Below are positions 19,828 through 33,307 of a stretch of DNA of 64,000 bases, one piece after another. The stretch lies in contig NC_039366.1 in NCBI RefSeq assembly GCF_003573695.1, positions 166,360,339 through 166,424,338 on the forward strand, in the 5' to 3' direction. Under the pieces are notes generated by a model that saw only the letters and a program-made list of their open reading frames with translations, was not told where the DNA came from and made no database searches. The DNA is from Papaver somniferum. Lineage: Eukaryota; Streptophyta; Magnoliopsida; Ranunculales; Papaveraceae. A program made the position numbers and the translations under genes. Positions within the stretch are counted from its first letter, which is position 1. Every line of letters begins with the position of its first letter.

Positions 19828-22445
19828 CTAGCTAGTTGTATTTGTTGGTGTGGTTTCGAGTCCAAAACCGAATGAGAAGAGTGGATCGTAGTGCTCATCG
19901 CCGTAGTTCATCGGGAGCTGATCAACATTCTTAAACCAAGTTCTTGAAAGCTTTCCGGTGAACCCATAATCTCCATATAAGACATCAGTCACGCCTTGAC
20001 CTTCACTTCCTGGGAGCCATGCAGCCACAAGAGCATCAACATCTGATAGATAAGGTTCAATCACAAGAGGACGTCCGGAGATAACCACAAGGACACATTT
20101 GATAGAGCCGCAAACGTTCTTCATTGTGCTCAAGCTAGGTTCGGGAATTGTTAAGTTAAAATTGTCCCCGTATTTCTCTGCATAAGGTTGTTCCCCAACG
20201 GCAATGATAGCATATGAGAAGTTATTAGACCTGACGAACTCAGGTTCAGGGTTTTCACTGTAAGCGATTTCGGTGCGTGGCTCGACAGCAGATGTTATGG
20301 CATCAAGGATAGTTGTTCCTGTTCATTCAGAACATGAGTTGTGTTTTCAAGTGACATAAGAAAGAAAAAACTAGTTAAATTGTACGATTTGAATTCATGG
20401 CTAAACATAAAAATGTACCAGCAGTGATGTTATTTCCTTCTTTCCCTTGCCAGTCGATCGTCCAACCACCACATTGTAAACCCAAGTTGTTAGCGTGTCT
20501 ACCGGCAACAAGGATTTTAGGTGCGTTCTTTGGGAGAGGCAATAATGGCTCATCGGCCGACTTTCCATTTTTCAATAGCACAAGTGATTTCCTTACTGCT
20601 TCTCTAGCCAAATCTCTGTGCGCCTGTATTATAATATGTTAGCTAAGTATATAACCAACTTATCTAACGTCCAACTCAAACATGGCTAACCTGGCTTCCA
20701 AGATGCTTGACAAAGCTGAAGTCAGCTACAGGGTTCTCAAAAAGACCCATGGTGAACTTGACCCTCAAAATTCTCCTTACAGCATCTTCAATCCTGCTCA
20801 TGGGAATAAGGCTCTTTTTAACAAGGTAGGTTACATCATTGATAAATTCAGTGTGGTTTATAGGAACCATGACCTGCAAAACCGGACACCAAAGAGGAAG
20901 CATTCAAACTTGATTAGTTACATGTAAGATTTACACTACAGATTTAAGTTTTTACGCTGTGGCTACTGTACCATGTCGATGCCTGCGTTAATCCCAGCTT
21001 CCACAGAATGAGTATAGTTAGCATGTTCTGGTGCAGTAAGCTTGTCGAGACCCATCCAATCCGAAATTACAAAACCCTGTCCATAATTCGTAGGATAAAA
21101 CTTTTACGAGTCTAAGAAATGAACTTCAGATATGTGCATTAAAACTGAGTCAGGGTTTTGCACGTACCCGAAACCTAAGTGTGCCCTTGAGGAAGGTAGT
21201 AATAAGGTCACGGTTAGCGTGCATCTTTTCGCCGTTCCAGCTTGAGTATGAAACCATGATAGTTGACACACCTTTGATGATAGAACTGTAATAACCAGGC
21301 ATATGAATACTGAGTAGTCCATGCCAGTCAGTAACTGTGTTGTTCTCGTTTATACCCTTTGTTGTGCCACCATCACCAACGAAATGCTTTGCGCAAGCTG
21401 CCACCTTAGTACTGCAACATCAAACCCAAAAAAAATCCAGTCATTCTTTTCTATGTTTTTTACTCCATCAATCAAATTATTTGAGAGTGGTAAAATTCTT
21501 ACTTTCCACCTACATAAGGAATCCCTTTTCTTGAACTAGGTGGAATATATCCTTGTAAACCAGGAATAATCTCAGTCATTTCCTGAACAATCTTAGGATC
21601 TTCACTGTAACTCTCGTAACATCGACCCCATCTTGGATCTCTACATACCTATACCAAATTATTAAAGAAAAATTAAACATGAAACAAAATTGCCTAAAAA
21701 ATGCACTTATTATGCATCATACTACAAGCTGTTTTTACCGCGATGCACGGGGCGAAAACATAATTTATTCCTGTAGCTCTAACTTCAAGAGCTGTTGCTG
21801 CACCAATTCTCTTTACAAGGTCGGTGTCCCTGTACCACCACAAGTCAAATAAAATGTAGTTTCTCCTAGTAGATATACAACGAAAACAAACACTTTCAAA
21901 ATCAGAAATCAGTAGTAGTATTCTTCATACCTAGCGCATCCTAACCCAACATTATGGGGGAAGATAGTAGCTTTATAAACATTGTTATGGCCATGAACAG
22001 CATCAATCCCATAGATCATTGGGATTCCGAGACGACTAGATAGAGAACCATTCTGAAAATCATTCACCATATCAATCCATTCTTCGGGGGTTGCCTTAAC
22101 GCCCTCAACAACGGAAGCAGTACTACCTTGACCACTTAACACACTCCCTGTCAATAACTTCAGCTAATTTTAATGATGTTAATGGGAGAAAAAGAAGAAG
22201 AAGTAAGATTTATAAGCATTACCTATTGAGTAATCTCTCAACATCTGTGATGTTGCGAATCGTTTATCTATCTGTGTCATTTGACCAATCTTTTCTTCCA
22301 GTGTCATTCTTGACATCAGGTCTTTAATTCTACTGTTCAGTGGCTGTTTGGGGTCTTTGTATTTCATGTATTCACTAGATTCAACCACGGATGAACACAG
22401 ACATAGATACAGATATCCCATCAAAAGGATCAAACATTTCTCCAT
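19828..22445 (-). CDS. GH3 beta-D-glucan exohydrolase (beta-glucosidase), intact copy
   Basis: Nine exons with consensus splice sites: 22445-22223, 22147-21931, 21829-21739, 21648-21503, 21411-21168, 21076-20972, 20873-20691, 20623-20419, 20318-19828. They sum to 1905 nt (634 residues), the usual length for plant GH3 exohydrolases. The start at 22445 gives a signal peptide ([19 protein letters not shown]); an upstream in-frame ATG at 22490 is less likely. The first GH3 domain has [18 protein letters not shown] and KHFVGDGGT. The nucleophile is the Asp of VISDWMGLD (about residue 313). The acid/base Glu is in AVGEQPYAE (about residue 514), in the second domain. The enzyme removes glucose from the non-reducing end of cell-wall beta-glucans in the apoplast. 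It is a tandem duplicate of the broken copy at 9.95-12.5 kb. Confidence 0.9.
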
Positions 22446-23219
22446 TGTTGCGGCACTTGTATGGGAGTAAGAGATAAACAAACAAAACAATGTACAAGTT
22501 CAGTAGAGTATAAGATAATTTGTGGAGCACAATAGTTGGGATTTAAAGTGACCAAGGATAGTGATTAAGGTGAGATCCTAAACTAGCTGAAGATGAGTAA
22601 GCTAGTTTGTTGTCACTGGTTACTTGAAAATAGCCTAGATTTTTGAAGCCTGAACAAGATAAATGGCCAATAAAACAAGATAAGTTAGAATGATCCAACA
22701 ACTGAAGTGTCCGGATATTATTTCCCGCTATAATTTTAACTACCTCTTTGACTTGGTTTATTGAGGTGAATTCGACTGTTAATCCTTGTCATACAACAAA
22801 ATCCGATATAGCTTTACTATATTACTTTTAACTGCGCAGCTGAAATAGGGTTCCAGACCCACACAACCGGCTCACGTTTATTTGACAGACACTTGGCTCG
22901 CAATGATTTTAAACTCAAGACTTCTATAAGATGAATAATTTGTTGATGATCTCAGATATTTTCTACTTCTTAAGAGAAAAACTATTGATTTCATTTTGTA
23001 TGAAAACAGAGATTATGGACCGAGTACATTATATATATTAAAAAGAAGAAAAAAAAATCCGGAGAAAAGAACTGGAACATGTCGGGTTAACGACAGAGTA
23101 CAAAACAAAAACCAAAATATTACACATTTACAAAATTCCCATGAGGGTAAACAAAAGAATGAATCCGCCATCTTCTTTTCACTCCCGTATACTCATGGCT
23201 ACCCCTCCCTTCAGTTGCT
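22446..23219. other. GH3 promoter side and TOUSLED 3' flank
   Basis: Contains the upstream region of the intact GH3 gene (transcribed leftward) and the 3' UTR of the kinase gene (also leftward). A TTTAAAT stretch near 22540 could be a weak TATA element. No repeats were recognised. Confidence 0.35.
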
Positions 23220-26200
23220 TTAAGCCAAGTCTCTTGAATCATTATTTCGCTTTTTTGTGTAGGAAAGATATGGATCTTGAGCAATAGTCAGAACATCTGG
23301 CCTATCTGCTTGGTTATATGTCAAACATCGTCGAATTAGATCCTGTAATACATCAGAAGAAAGAACAAACACGTTAATGATATCGTATTGTCAACTACAA
23401 ACCTCAGCTATACTAAGCAGTGAGATCAGGAGGGATGGGAAAGCGCACCTTTGCCTCACTTGAGACAGTGGGCCGTGATGGGAACTCTACCTTGCGTGCC
23501 CTTATTATAGTATCCTCACGCAGAATCCGCTCTTGTGTTTGGTCATGCCCAAATGGCCGTTTGCCAATTAACATTTGGTAAAACAGAACACCAGCTGACC
23601 ATACATCCACCTATATTACACAATAACAGCATTAAGAAAGAGAATGCATGCTTATTTTATGAAACAGGGAAAATGGAGCTTAAACTCTCAAGTTCATTCC
23701 CGGTACATGTTTAACTAGATTAGCATATTTAGCGAAGCGGAACTTTTATATAGTTCACTGTTCACAGTGGCTGACTGTAGCTTTGTGGACATGAACCACA
23801 AAATCTTGCTTTTGAATTCAAACTCACGGATGAGAGATTTTAGAGACAAGAGATGTCCAATAGCTCATCCAAAAACTTGTGCTATGTTTTGAAATGCAAA
23901 CTTCAAACACTAACCTTCGATGAAATAAGAGGAGTTCTGCTGAGCTCAAAGCATTCCGGAGGCAAGTACCTGTAAATGCAAAAGACATCATGATTTAGTA
24001 ATATCCAAGATATTTATTTATTGCCAGAGAAAATAGAACAGAATGCGAATAAGGTAATTCTTGACTTTTTATAGTCTAGGTAACTACTTGATGGACTCAC
24101 CAATAAGTTCCAGCACCCTGAGACGTAAGTTCCATGCCTTGCGATCCAACATCATCCTCCACTATCTTGCTTAGACCAAAATCAGTCACTTTAGCCACAC
24201 CAAGTTCATCGAAGAGAACATTTCCAGGCTTCAAATCATAATGGATGATCTTTTGAGGTCTCTTGTTCAAGTAAACAAGACCTTGAAATATCTGAACAAT
24301 AACAATCTTCGCTTCCCTCTCTGGAAGTACAGGTGTTCCTTTAAGAACTGCGTCAAGATCTTTCCCTAAGCACAACATTTCACAAGAAAAAAAGGTAAGA
24401 TCCTATTAATGTTCTCCTAAAAAAATTAGTTTGAGAGGACTCGACGCATTTTGTAGTACATTGACTAACAAACAGTAAGGTTCTCCTAACATTAAGATCC
24501 TATTAATGTTCTCCTAAAAAGGTAAGATCCTACTACATTGACTAACAAACAGTATACGCAGATATATAAAAGGTTTATAAATTACCACTGCAATATTCCA
24601 AAACGGTGCAAAATGTGTTGTGGTCGATTTCAAAGATGTCCCACAGCCGAACAATATGATGATGCACCAATGTCTTATGAATGTTATATTCTCGAATAGC
24701 ATGGCGAATATAACTCTGCTTCTTCTCTTCACTCCACTGTGCATTTAAACCATGAAGTTTACATGCCACGTATCTGTACTCCACCAAGTCAAATGCCTGC
24801 TTGAAAGTGCCAACTTCAAATCACTGCAAAAAAGTATATCCTCACAAATGCCTATATATAGGCTTGACAATGATCTAAGCAATCTGCTTTTCAAATTGTG
24901 AACCTTGGTAACATTTTCTCAGAAGATGAAATCACCAAAAGAAAAGATTCTTTTTATTCTTAACCTTAGAAACAAATTCAGGAGATGCAATCAATAAAAC
25001 TAGCAGAAGAAATTGGACTTTTTTTTTTGTCTAGCGAAGCAGACAATAAGTATATACACTTGTGGAATGAGAAAGGGAGTAATACCTTGTAAACCTCACT
25101 GAAACCACCCTTTCCGAGAAGGTTCAATAGGGCATATCGGTGATTCAGAATTTGAAAATTGTTAAAACGAGATCCATCTTCATCACGAATACGCTTCATT
25201 TCACGTATCAGTCTGCCCTTCTCTAGTTCACAGCGATCTCTCTCCCGCAAAGAAACTTCTTCTTCCTAAAGCATATTCACAAGATGACCGTCAAAAAGTT
25301 TGTGGTGTTTACTTAATGATGTATATACATGGGAAGATAAGAAGAAACTTACACGTTTGATGCTGGCCAGACGAGTTTTACAAATTTCATCCTGGACGAG
25401 AAATTCCTCTTCTGGCATTCCTGTTTCGGCATCATTTCCGTCGCCCTTGTCTTCAGAACAATAGAACCAATTAGAAAACTTCCATCAACCAGTACAAGAT
25501 CAGAATGCTAAAACCCCAGAAATGAGAAAAACCAGATGTAAGTAAATACTTTAAAAAACTGATAGGCTCTTGACAAAAAGACTGAAGTGACCATTGGGTT
25601 CTGTTACACCTTCAGGCTCCAGTTAAAATCCAAAACTATGCATATCCCACACTGACATCGGCAACATATTGATTCAACAAAAAGTGAAACGAATATTGAC
25701 TATGTATAAGATAAGACAAAATACCAGACTGGCGTTTCTTCAATGACTTTCTGTGCCGCTCAATAGACTCCTTCATTTCCAATAAATGTTTCTTGAAGGA
25801 AAAAATATACGAACATGGAAATACATCAGCCTCAGGAAGGATCTTTTGGATAACTTGAAAGGTGAATAATAGGTTTAATTTTAAATAAACAAACAACATA
25901 GAAATGTGAAGCTAATAACAATATCATATCTGGAAATATGAAGCTGAAAGAACATACAAGATGAGTATTAAGGTCTTTCAGTGCCTGTCCATCCTCCCAT
26001 GTTTCTGATATGATAGTGCCAGCTCTATAGTGTACAAGATGCCATAAACCAACAAAAATCAACCGGGTTAATGCATGACTAAGTTCTCCAAGGAAATTCA
26101 ATTTTTAAAGTTAGATTCTTAAGATAAACAGGGAAATAGTGCATGCCTGCAGGTGCCCTAATTAAAAAAAGCATCAATCATACCTCAACACACCCACATT

Positions 26201-29200
26201 GCCAAATCTCAACGAATCCTGGCGTACTTTCATCCTTGCTTCTTGTCTCTCTGCTTTCGAGACAGATATTAGGAGCTCAGATACAACTTTTATTCTCTGG
26301 ATCAGTCAAGAAAGGGAAAAGGCCGAACAGGAGTCAGGGACATTTGCTGGGTTACTAACCAAATAATCTTACTACAGTATAGAAATGTTTCTATACGACT
26401 TCAGTGAGATTTTTTCTGCATGTATCTAGTCACAGTTTTAAAGCTCAAAATAGGAGACAGATTACTACCACAAAGAACATCGAAACAACGTAAAACAGTA
26501 CCTTTGGTTTTGTTTGCTGCTCTTGATCTTTAATGTCTTTCAATTCCTGAGTATATCAGAACAAACACAGATATAAGGCTGGTTTGATGTAATTTGATGA
26601 AAAACTATTTTATAAGCAAGCAACAAGAACTAGCCAATTACTTTTTTTAATTGTGAGGACTCCCGCTGTCCATCTGATCTTTCTTGACGCATTTTACGCA
26701 GTTCCTCTGTCAGAAGTGCAACTTCAGCCCGCAGGGACACATTTTCCTCCTAATTCATGACAGATTGGATATGATCATGACAAACTGTGTATATATGACT
26801 TTGAAACCCTCCAAATGATTATAAAGGAAAAACCGAATACATAAAGTTGTATCACTGGCCTGATCACGACCTTCATTGTGGGACTAAACAGAAAATGAAT
26901 TATTGTCACAACACATACCTCTATGAAAGCTTTCTCATCCTTACCATGCACTTCTTTAGGTCGACTCTCCTTAAAAAGGAGCAAATAAAACACATTAGCT
27001 TGGAGTAGCCATCCCCAAATAATAGGAGCTAAAAGACTTGACATTATGTATCTAAATTTGATCATTTCAAATACGGTCCTTATTCTTGCTGCCGTTCACC
27101 CTAAGCTTGTTTTTTTGACAATTCTTCAGTGTTTCAAGAGTGCAACGAAGCTAAGCTTTCACGTAAGCACATATAGGTATATTAATGGGTGCCAATACAA
27201 CAAATCTGCCCAGGCTCAGGCTCAGGCTCAGGCTAAGACCTTGCAAGATGTAAAGCAGATGAAGTGGCTACCTAAGTGAATACCCATTAATTATTCATGT
27301 GATGTTTGAAATGCTTTGCTTGCAATCTACCTATCACCACATCGAGCAGTAAAACAAAATCGTTACAGTTGCTTTACTAAGTAGAAAGTGACAAATGCCA
27401 ACTGCAGAGCATAGTAAGGGATTCAAGTGAACTACCTCAGACCGATTATTTCATTCCTACCTAAACTTACGGTTTACAGTGGAAGTGAAATTTTATCTTT
27501 TATCTTACAAGGAAATTACCCTGTGGTACGTAAGTCTAGGTTGAAGAATGACTCTTTGCGCCAAACTGCACCAAGATGCAGGGTCCTGAAGAAACTTTTA
27601 CAGTTTAATTCCCAAGAAAAACAGCTTAGCAGCATTTATCATTTTCTATAGCGAATTAAAGATGACATACCAGTAGACAAGAGCCCTGCAAGTGCTCACT
27701 AAAGATACTGAAATTTGTCACTAAGTTGCACGTGGACTAAGTAACTAACACTTGTGTCAACCTTTTGCAGCATAAGCCATTGTAAAGTGTTCCCTTATTA
27801 ATGTAAAGAGGACTTATTTAACAAACTAAGCACTAACAAGTAGTATTTGAGAAAACAAAACTATACCGAGAATACAGTGTAGTAAAAATTTAACTATCCA
27901 CATCAAGATGTCTGGTAATATCTGCCTATGACATACCTTATGCAACGCGTTCTCAGGTTGACCATTTGATGGTGGAGAAGCGGAAGGAGAAGCTTGTGGA
28001 CGGACTTGATCATTAGCTTTTGAACCACGACCTCTGCCTGTACTAGAACGTCCCCTGCCACGACCTTGTCTTTTTCTTACTGTATCTTCAGAACCAAATT
28101 TTGCATCCCCTGTATCAACTGTTTTAATTCTTTCTTCGGCAGGTACCTGTTTTTCCTTGAGAATTAATATGAATTAGCTTCCCAAACAGAACCCAAACAA
28201 AGGGATATAGATAGAATAGACATGAGAAAAGAATACTTAAAACACATAGCATGCCACAAGTAGGATAGACATTCAGTTGAAAACATGGCACAGAAATGCC
28301 ATGGTAAGCAAACATATGCATACAAGCAAAAATTACATGTCAGCTATCCCGTTTTCCAAGATAAAACCTACCTAAAGAAGAATATGGATACCCTAGTAAC
28401 GTATATAAGAACGAGCAAGGCAGGTGGGCATGCCATCAAAACCAAATGCCGAATACAATCTTTCCACAAATAAACTAAATAAAAATAGAGACGGGTGTGT
28501 CATGATTATAACCAATTAAATTAGCACATTAATTACAAATTTGCTAGTAACAGAAAAAAGGTTTGAAACATGATATGGTCTTTATCAACATACCATAGTT
28601 GTAATTAATAGTAACTACTGTTTCATATGAATAAAAAAATAAGTGAAATCACATTCCCTGCAAAAATAACCCCCAGCTAATCTTTCACATGTATACCAGG
28701 TCCACCGAGATGATCCAGGGAATGAGATTGATTTAATCATCAGGAAGATCATGTGGGGGAAAAAAAAGAAATAAAGAAAACCGCTACACTCCACAATTCT
28801 AAGAGCATCCATACTGGCCAGTTAAAAATACGCTTCTAATTTTCTTTTCCTATTATTACATTTCCCCATGATCTGGGTATAAATGCAAAATTTCCCCAAG
28901 CGCGAAAGATCTAGGTCAAATCGAACCAGGTTTTAATGATATCTATAAATCCACATTAGACAAAACTGCGCCTGGACCGGCAAAATTTGAAGTTTTGCTT
29001 AACGAAGAAGCACATAATAAATGTTCGTCCTATCTTCAATTCTTTAGGTTCATTTCTTTCAGCTTTCTTTCAATGACAAAAAACTACAAGTGGCAGACGA
29101 CCGTTATGGGTAGTTTATAAACTTAATCACGAATTGGCTAACCTATCAGTCGAGATTTTACTAGAATCACATAACTCAGCCAAATTCTGATGAAGTTAGA

Positions 29201-30217
29201 TGTACTAGAACAAGGTGATATCTATATGACAACAGATACCAACTCGATAAAAACCGAAAGGACATAATGAAGACGGCAACATACATACTAACTTCAAAAT
29301 TGTATTGCTCAACACAATCACTTCCAGCAAAATAATGAACGAAAAGTGCAAAGTTACAATTAAGACGAGTCATCACATCAAATTACCTGAGATTGTTGAA
29401 AACCAATCGACTGATCATCCTCTTGAAGCTTCAAACGCTTCTGAGGATTTGGTTGTATAAGAAACTGTGCTGCAGTCTGACATCAGGATACAGATATATC
29501 AACTTTAGAATTCGGTTCCCAAATATATATGGCCAATACAGATAATAAAAAACATGAGAAACCGACTAATACTGCTGATAATTAACGATGATTACATCAA
29601 TAAGACCTCTTCATACGACTTTCACAGTTAATGAAAAGACAAGATATTAACAACCGAAAGACGTTGATATGTTCCGAACTGGTATATCGGATGGTACAGC
29701 AACAAACCAACACCTACCAAAACAGTTCCTATATCACTTGTAATTGATAACTTTGGTAGTGTCGAAAACAGATGAAAAAAATAGCTGCATGTGTTTCTGT
29801 AGCAATGTGGTAGCTCCTAAACCTATGACAGCTCATACTAAAACATAAAATCAAGATTTTGAGAACTACAATTTAAACCTATGAGTCAAATCAATGGGCA
29901 AGCAACTGAGTTATCCAAAGGTGAAAAACAAACAAAGATGACAAAGCTAAGCATGGAAATGACAGTCTATATACAGTTTCAGCAAATATAAAAGATAATG
30001 TACTAACATCCTCTTCTGAATCGCTTGAATATGATTGCTCAGGCATAGCTAGTTCTTCAGCAGCTCCAAATTTATTAACAGAAGACCAAGATGCTTGTAC
30101 AGGGGTTGCCCCTTTTCCCGCCATCCGAGCTTCGAGTTTAGCAAGCTTCGTAGGCAAAGATGGGTCTGATTGATTCGAAGAGTTTGAAGAGAATTGCAGA
30201 AACAAATCATCCGACAT
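23220..30217 (-). CDS. TSL: TOUSLED-like nuclear serine/threonine kinase
   Basis: Sixteen exons with consensus splice sites: 30217-30008, 29476-29387, 28146-27937, 26969-26919, 26749-26642, 26546-26502, 26296-26184, 26024-25958, 25791-25725, 25450-25353, 25265-25086, 24796-24586, 24365-24101, 23969-23915, 23610-23449, 23342-23220. Total 2055 nt, 684 residues, close to the roughly 690 of Arabidopsis TSL. The N-terminus [18 protein letters not shown] is diagnostic. A basic Gly/Arg segment ([12 protein letters not shown]) fits nuclear targeting, and exons 4-10 encode coiled coil for oligomerisation. Kinase motifs: [12 protein letters not shown] (about 402-413), Lys in VACKLHG (about 426), HYDLKPGN with Asp about 527, TDFGLSK with Asp about 545. 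TOUSLED kinases act in chromatin assembly (ASF1 phosphorylation) and plant leaf and flower development. No lesion seen. Confidence 0.95.
27211..27234. repeat. Short hexanucleotide microsatellite (CAGGCT)4
   Basis: Four exact CAGGCT units in the third intron of the TOUSLED gene (27936-26970). Confidence 0.9.
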
Positions 30218-31215
30218 GGTGAAAATCCAAAAGAGTAAACCAGAACTCCAGAAAAACCCTAATTCAAATCATCTAAAAAGTTCAAGTAGACTAAAAACAA
30301 CTAATATAAACTAAAAAAAACCATAATGTGCAATTTTAGGGTTGACACGGAAGATAGTTGACAAAGTAATTGTCGCCCCCAGACACTTAAAGAAAATCCA
30401 GCCTATTGAAGAAAACCAGTGAGTTTTGAAATTTGGGTTTACAAATGCAAAAACGAAAAAGCTTTTTTTTAGAGAGAATCTAAGTAGAGTGAAAGTTTGG
30501 GGGAGAATCTGTAGAATCTGAAGAGGAAATAGCGATGAATATTACAGAACAGAAGGGGAAAATGAAACCTTTGTTATGTTTTTGGTTTTGGTGGGCTTAA
30601 AAAAGAGGCATAGAATTTCAAACAAGGTAACTTTGTAGGTAGGTTGTTTGTGATCTGGAGATTATTTATGAGGTGCGAATGGAGTAAGTTGGTGTGGGTG
30701 CGTTTTTGATGCCCTAAATCTGAATTCTTGTGTGTGTGATTTGCAAATTGTTTGGGTTTTGATTCTTTGCCTTTTTTGGTGTTAAATGTGGGGGGTGGGG
30801 ATGTAGTGGTGTGTGCCGTAAGTTTTTTAACTTGGAAAATCATCATAGGATGATGATGGGATCATTGGGATGGGCAAGGGTGCAGCTCTAATATTGCCTT
30901 CACTGCTGCTTGAATGGGGTTTCTTTTGTGGACCCAAATACGTATGGTATGTGTCAGCCGCATGTGTAGGAGGCATTTTATTTTTATTTTTTTACGAAAC
31001 ATGAAATTTTATTAAACTACCATAGGACTATTACAGGAGAGTATTCGGTAAGGGAGATTCAAATACACATAGATCACAAAGCTAAGAAATTACAATAACA
31101 TGACATTAAATAATTTATAGATTCGAATACCGGTTTATAAATTTCATGTCATGCAAGAATGAACATATATTAAGGTAAACAAATTATATAGAATAATTTG
31201 AAGAAAATAAACTAT
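30218..31215. other. 5' flank and leader of the TOUSLED gene
   Basis: On the minus strand a C/T-rich stretch near 30468-30500 is typical of plant leaders and core promoters. No firm TATA box. The right part, from about 30960, is AT-rich with nothing recognised up to the LTR composite. Confidence 0.4.
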
Positions 31216-31220
31216 ACTTT
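31216..31220. other. Left target-site duplication of the composite (ACTTT)
   Basis: ACTTT directly precedes the LTR start TGATGAAAAT at 31221 and recurs at 35414-35418, directly after the far LTR end. Confidence 0.65.
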
Positions 31221-31592
31221 TGATGAAAATCAAGGTATAGAGAGAGTAGAGAGGAAGAACACGTGGAAAAGAAAAGAGAATCTACATTGTGTTAATCTGA
31301 TTTATTCACAATTTTAATTAACATAAAACAGTGCCTTTATATAGGCAGTACATGATGTTAGCACTAAGTCACTAACACTTACATGCTCAACAGATTCCTA
31401 ACTAACAGGACCTTACAACCCATGACTAATAACATTAAAACAACCCTAAAGACTAGGAATCACTATTACACAGTTACATGACCCTTAAACGTGTAAGTTA
31501 TGTGAAGAACCACTAACAATATGCAAACCGGTGAACAGTAAGACCAAGTCTAAAACTCACTGATCAGTTTGAGTTTAACCAAAACTCCAACA
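31221..31592 (-). repeat. 3' LTR of the composite
   Basis: Plus-strand reading starts TGATGAAAATCAAGGTATAG and ends AAAACTCCAACA. The polypurine tract follows at 31593-31610 (minus strand GTTTGAGTTTGAGGGAGGC). The other two LTR copies are at 33486-33902 and 34988-35413. Confidence 0.75.
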
Positions 31593-32865
31593 GCCTCCCT
31601 CAAACTCAAACTGATAACACAACTTCATGTACCACCACACTACATGGCTTTACCGGCATATCCCATATGCTAAGGACACCTGATTGAATCATAATTGTGA
31701 AGACCATATACTACAACTTGTATAAACTTCACCGACAGACCACCTACTTCACTTGTAGGCTTTGTATGACTTCCCCGACATATCTTATCATATATTCGCT
31801 TCACTTGCGGCTAACCTACTAAACTTGTAGGTATCCATGACTTCCTGACATATCGTATCATAACTCCTCCTGCCACTTTCAATCTCCTTGGCTACTCTCG
31901 CAAACACATATCCGACACAGACGTCTTCCAACCACAGATTACAAGGCACCCACATGCTGGCTATTCATGGATTTCATAACTTAACTAACAGTAAGAAACT
32001 CACATATCCATAGCAACAAATCCATGCCTTTATCTTCCACCGCAGCAAACTGAACTTCCACTGTATCCATGCTGCGAAGAAATATGCAAACCAACACCAC
32101 AATGCGAACACGCGCAGTGCCAACTTCATAAACACGACACAAATTATACCTTACTGGTAAACAAAATTATGCTACTTGAAACGACAAGTACTTAATTTTT
32201 AACTACTGACACCATACCTATAAAATCAACACCATTAATGGATATACCCAAACCATTAATATTTACTGAAAAGCAGAGCTTTGCTGAAATTATCTTTAGG
32301 CTTTACACGTCTTGCTCAAACTGCATCACTTTAGGTTTCTTTCATGCAGACAAACCCCCATCATGGTTTCATGGAGAAAAACTCCACATCAACAGACCAT
32401 TACTTCGGTCATACTATGATACAACTGTATCACCAAAACCATTCTTTAACAAGCTAGAGAAGCTGCTCTTTCCCTGCTTGCTAATCAAACATGAAACCAT
32501 ATCAAGATAAATCCTACTTTACTTACAAGATTACCTTCAAACAGTTAACGAGCATCTCTGAAATTCAATCCAATTTCTCACAGGACTTTCATCAAACAGC
32601 TTCCGAGCACAATTCCGACTCTCCTAGGATGCTACCAAATTCATCAGCCCTTCTCGTCAAAACAGCATCAGCTACATGCAGATGATATTGGAAAGTCTCC
32701 TACCAATAACAACATCGAAACTCCAGGATCATACTTCCGGCTTCTTTTGACACACAAAAGAAACTAATCACAACACAATGAAACAAACTAAAAACACCCT
32801 CTCTAACTATCTATCCTCTCTGAAATTTTACTGATACCTCTCTCTCTACCCTAGCTCTGATACCA
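31593..32865 (-). mobile_element. Non-coding internal region, copy 1, with primer-binding site
   Basis: Runs from the polypurine tract (31593-31610) to a primer-binding site at 32854-32865 (minus strand TGGTATCAGAGC, then TAGGGTAGAGAGAGAGG). About 1.27 kb and similar to 33903-34987. No gag or pol motif in any frame. Confidence 0.65.
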
Positions 32866-33113
32866 GATATTGGATATGAAACCAATTCTGAACACACAGA
32901 GAAATGAAGAAGAAGAAGATACTTGTATTATTTCTTATCTTCAGATACAATTTCAGGGAAAAACAAACACCTATTTATAGATGCTGGAATACTAAGAAAC
33001 GTGTAAACAGAAACAACGACACACTACCAAGTAATGGCGACAAACTAGGAAGCACTACTGACTACTAACAGATACGACTTATTCTAGTAAAGACCTATTC
33101 AAAAGTACTAACA
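32866..33113 (-). repeat. Foreign Copia 3' LTR (LTR-B) inside the composite
   Basis: Minus-strand start TGTTAGTACTTTTGAATAGG, preceded by a polypurine tract (GTTTAAGGGAGGGAA, 33114-33128). It is unlike the composite's own LTRs. Its far end abuts the primer-binding site at 32865, where the composite's own LTR would be expected. Confidence 0.65.
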
Positions 33114-33307
33114 TTCCCTCCCTTAAACTGAACTCACAGTAGCAGTTTAAAAGATTAGTTTGCTTGTTCAGTGAATGAACAAACTCCGAGTAACTTGCGA
33201 AGGTTCTCAAATGCATCAAACTTGAGAGGCTTTGTAAAGATGTCTGCAAGGTAATCTTCACTTCTGCAATGTTGTATATCAATTGTTCCATCATTCACCA
33301 GATCCCG
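33114..33307 (-). pseudogene. Copia RNase H C-terminal fragment, minus strand
   Basis: Minus-strand translation RDLVNDGTIDIQHCRSED, then YLADIFTKPLKFDAFENLRK and LLGVCSFTEQAN to a stop, is the end of a Copia RNase H. A polypurine tract and LTR-B follow in the correct order. The upstream part is absent: the sequence flips to the plus strand at about 33301-33307. Confidence 0.8.

Noticed and set aside
30574..30846. 90-codon minus-strand frame upstream of the TOUSLED gene
   Set aside because: Lies in the promoter/leader region, with low-complexity composition and no motif.
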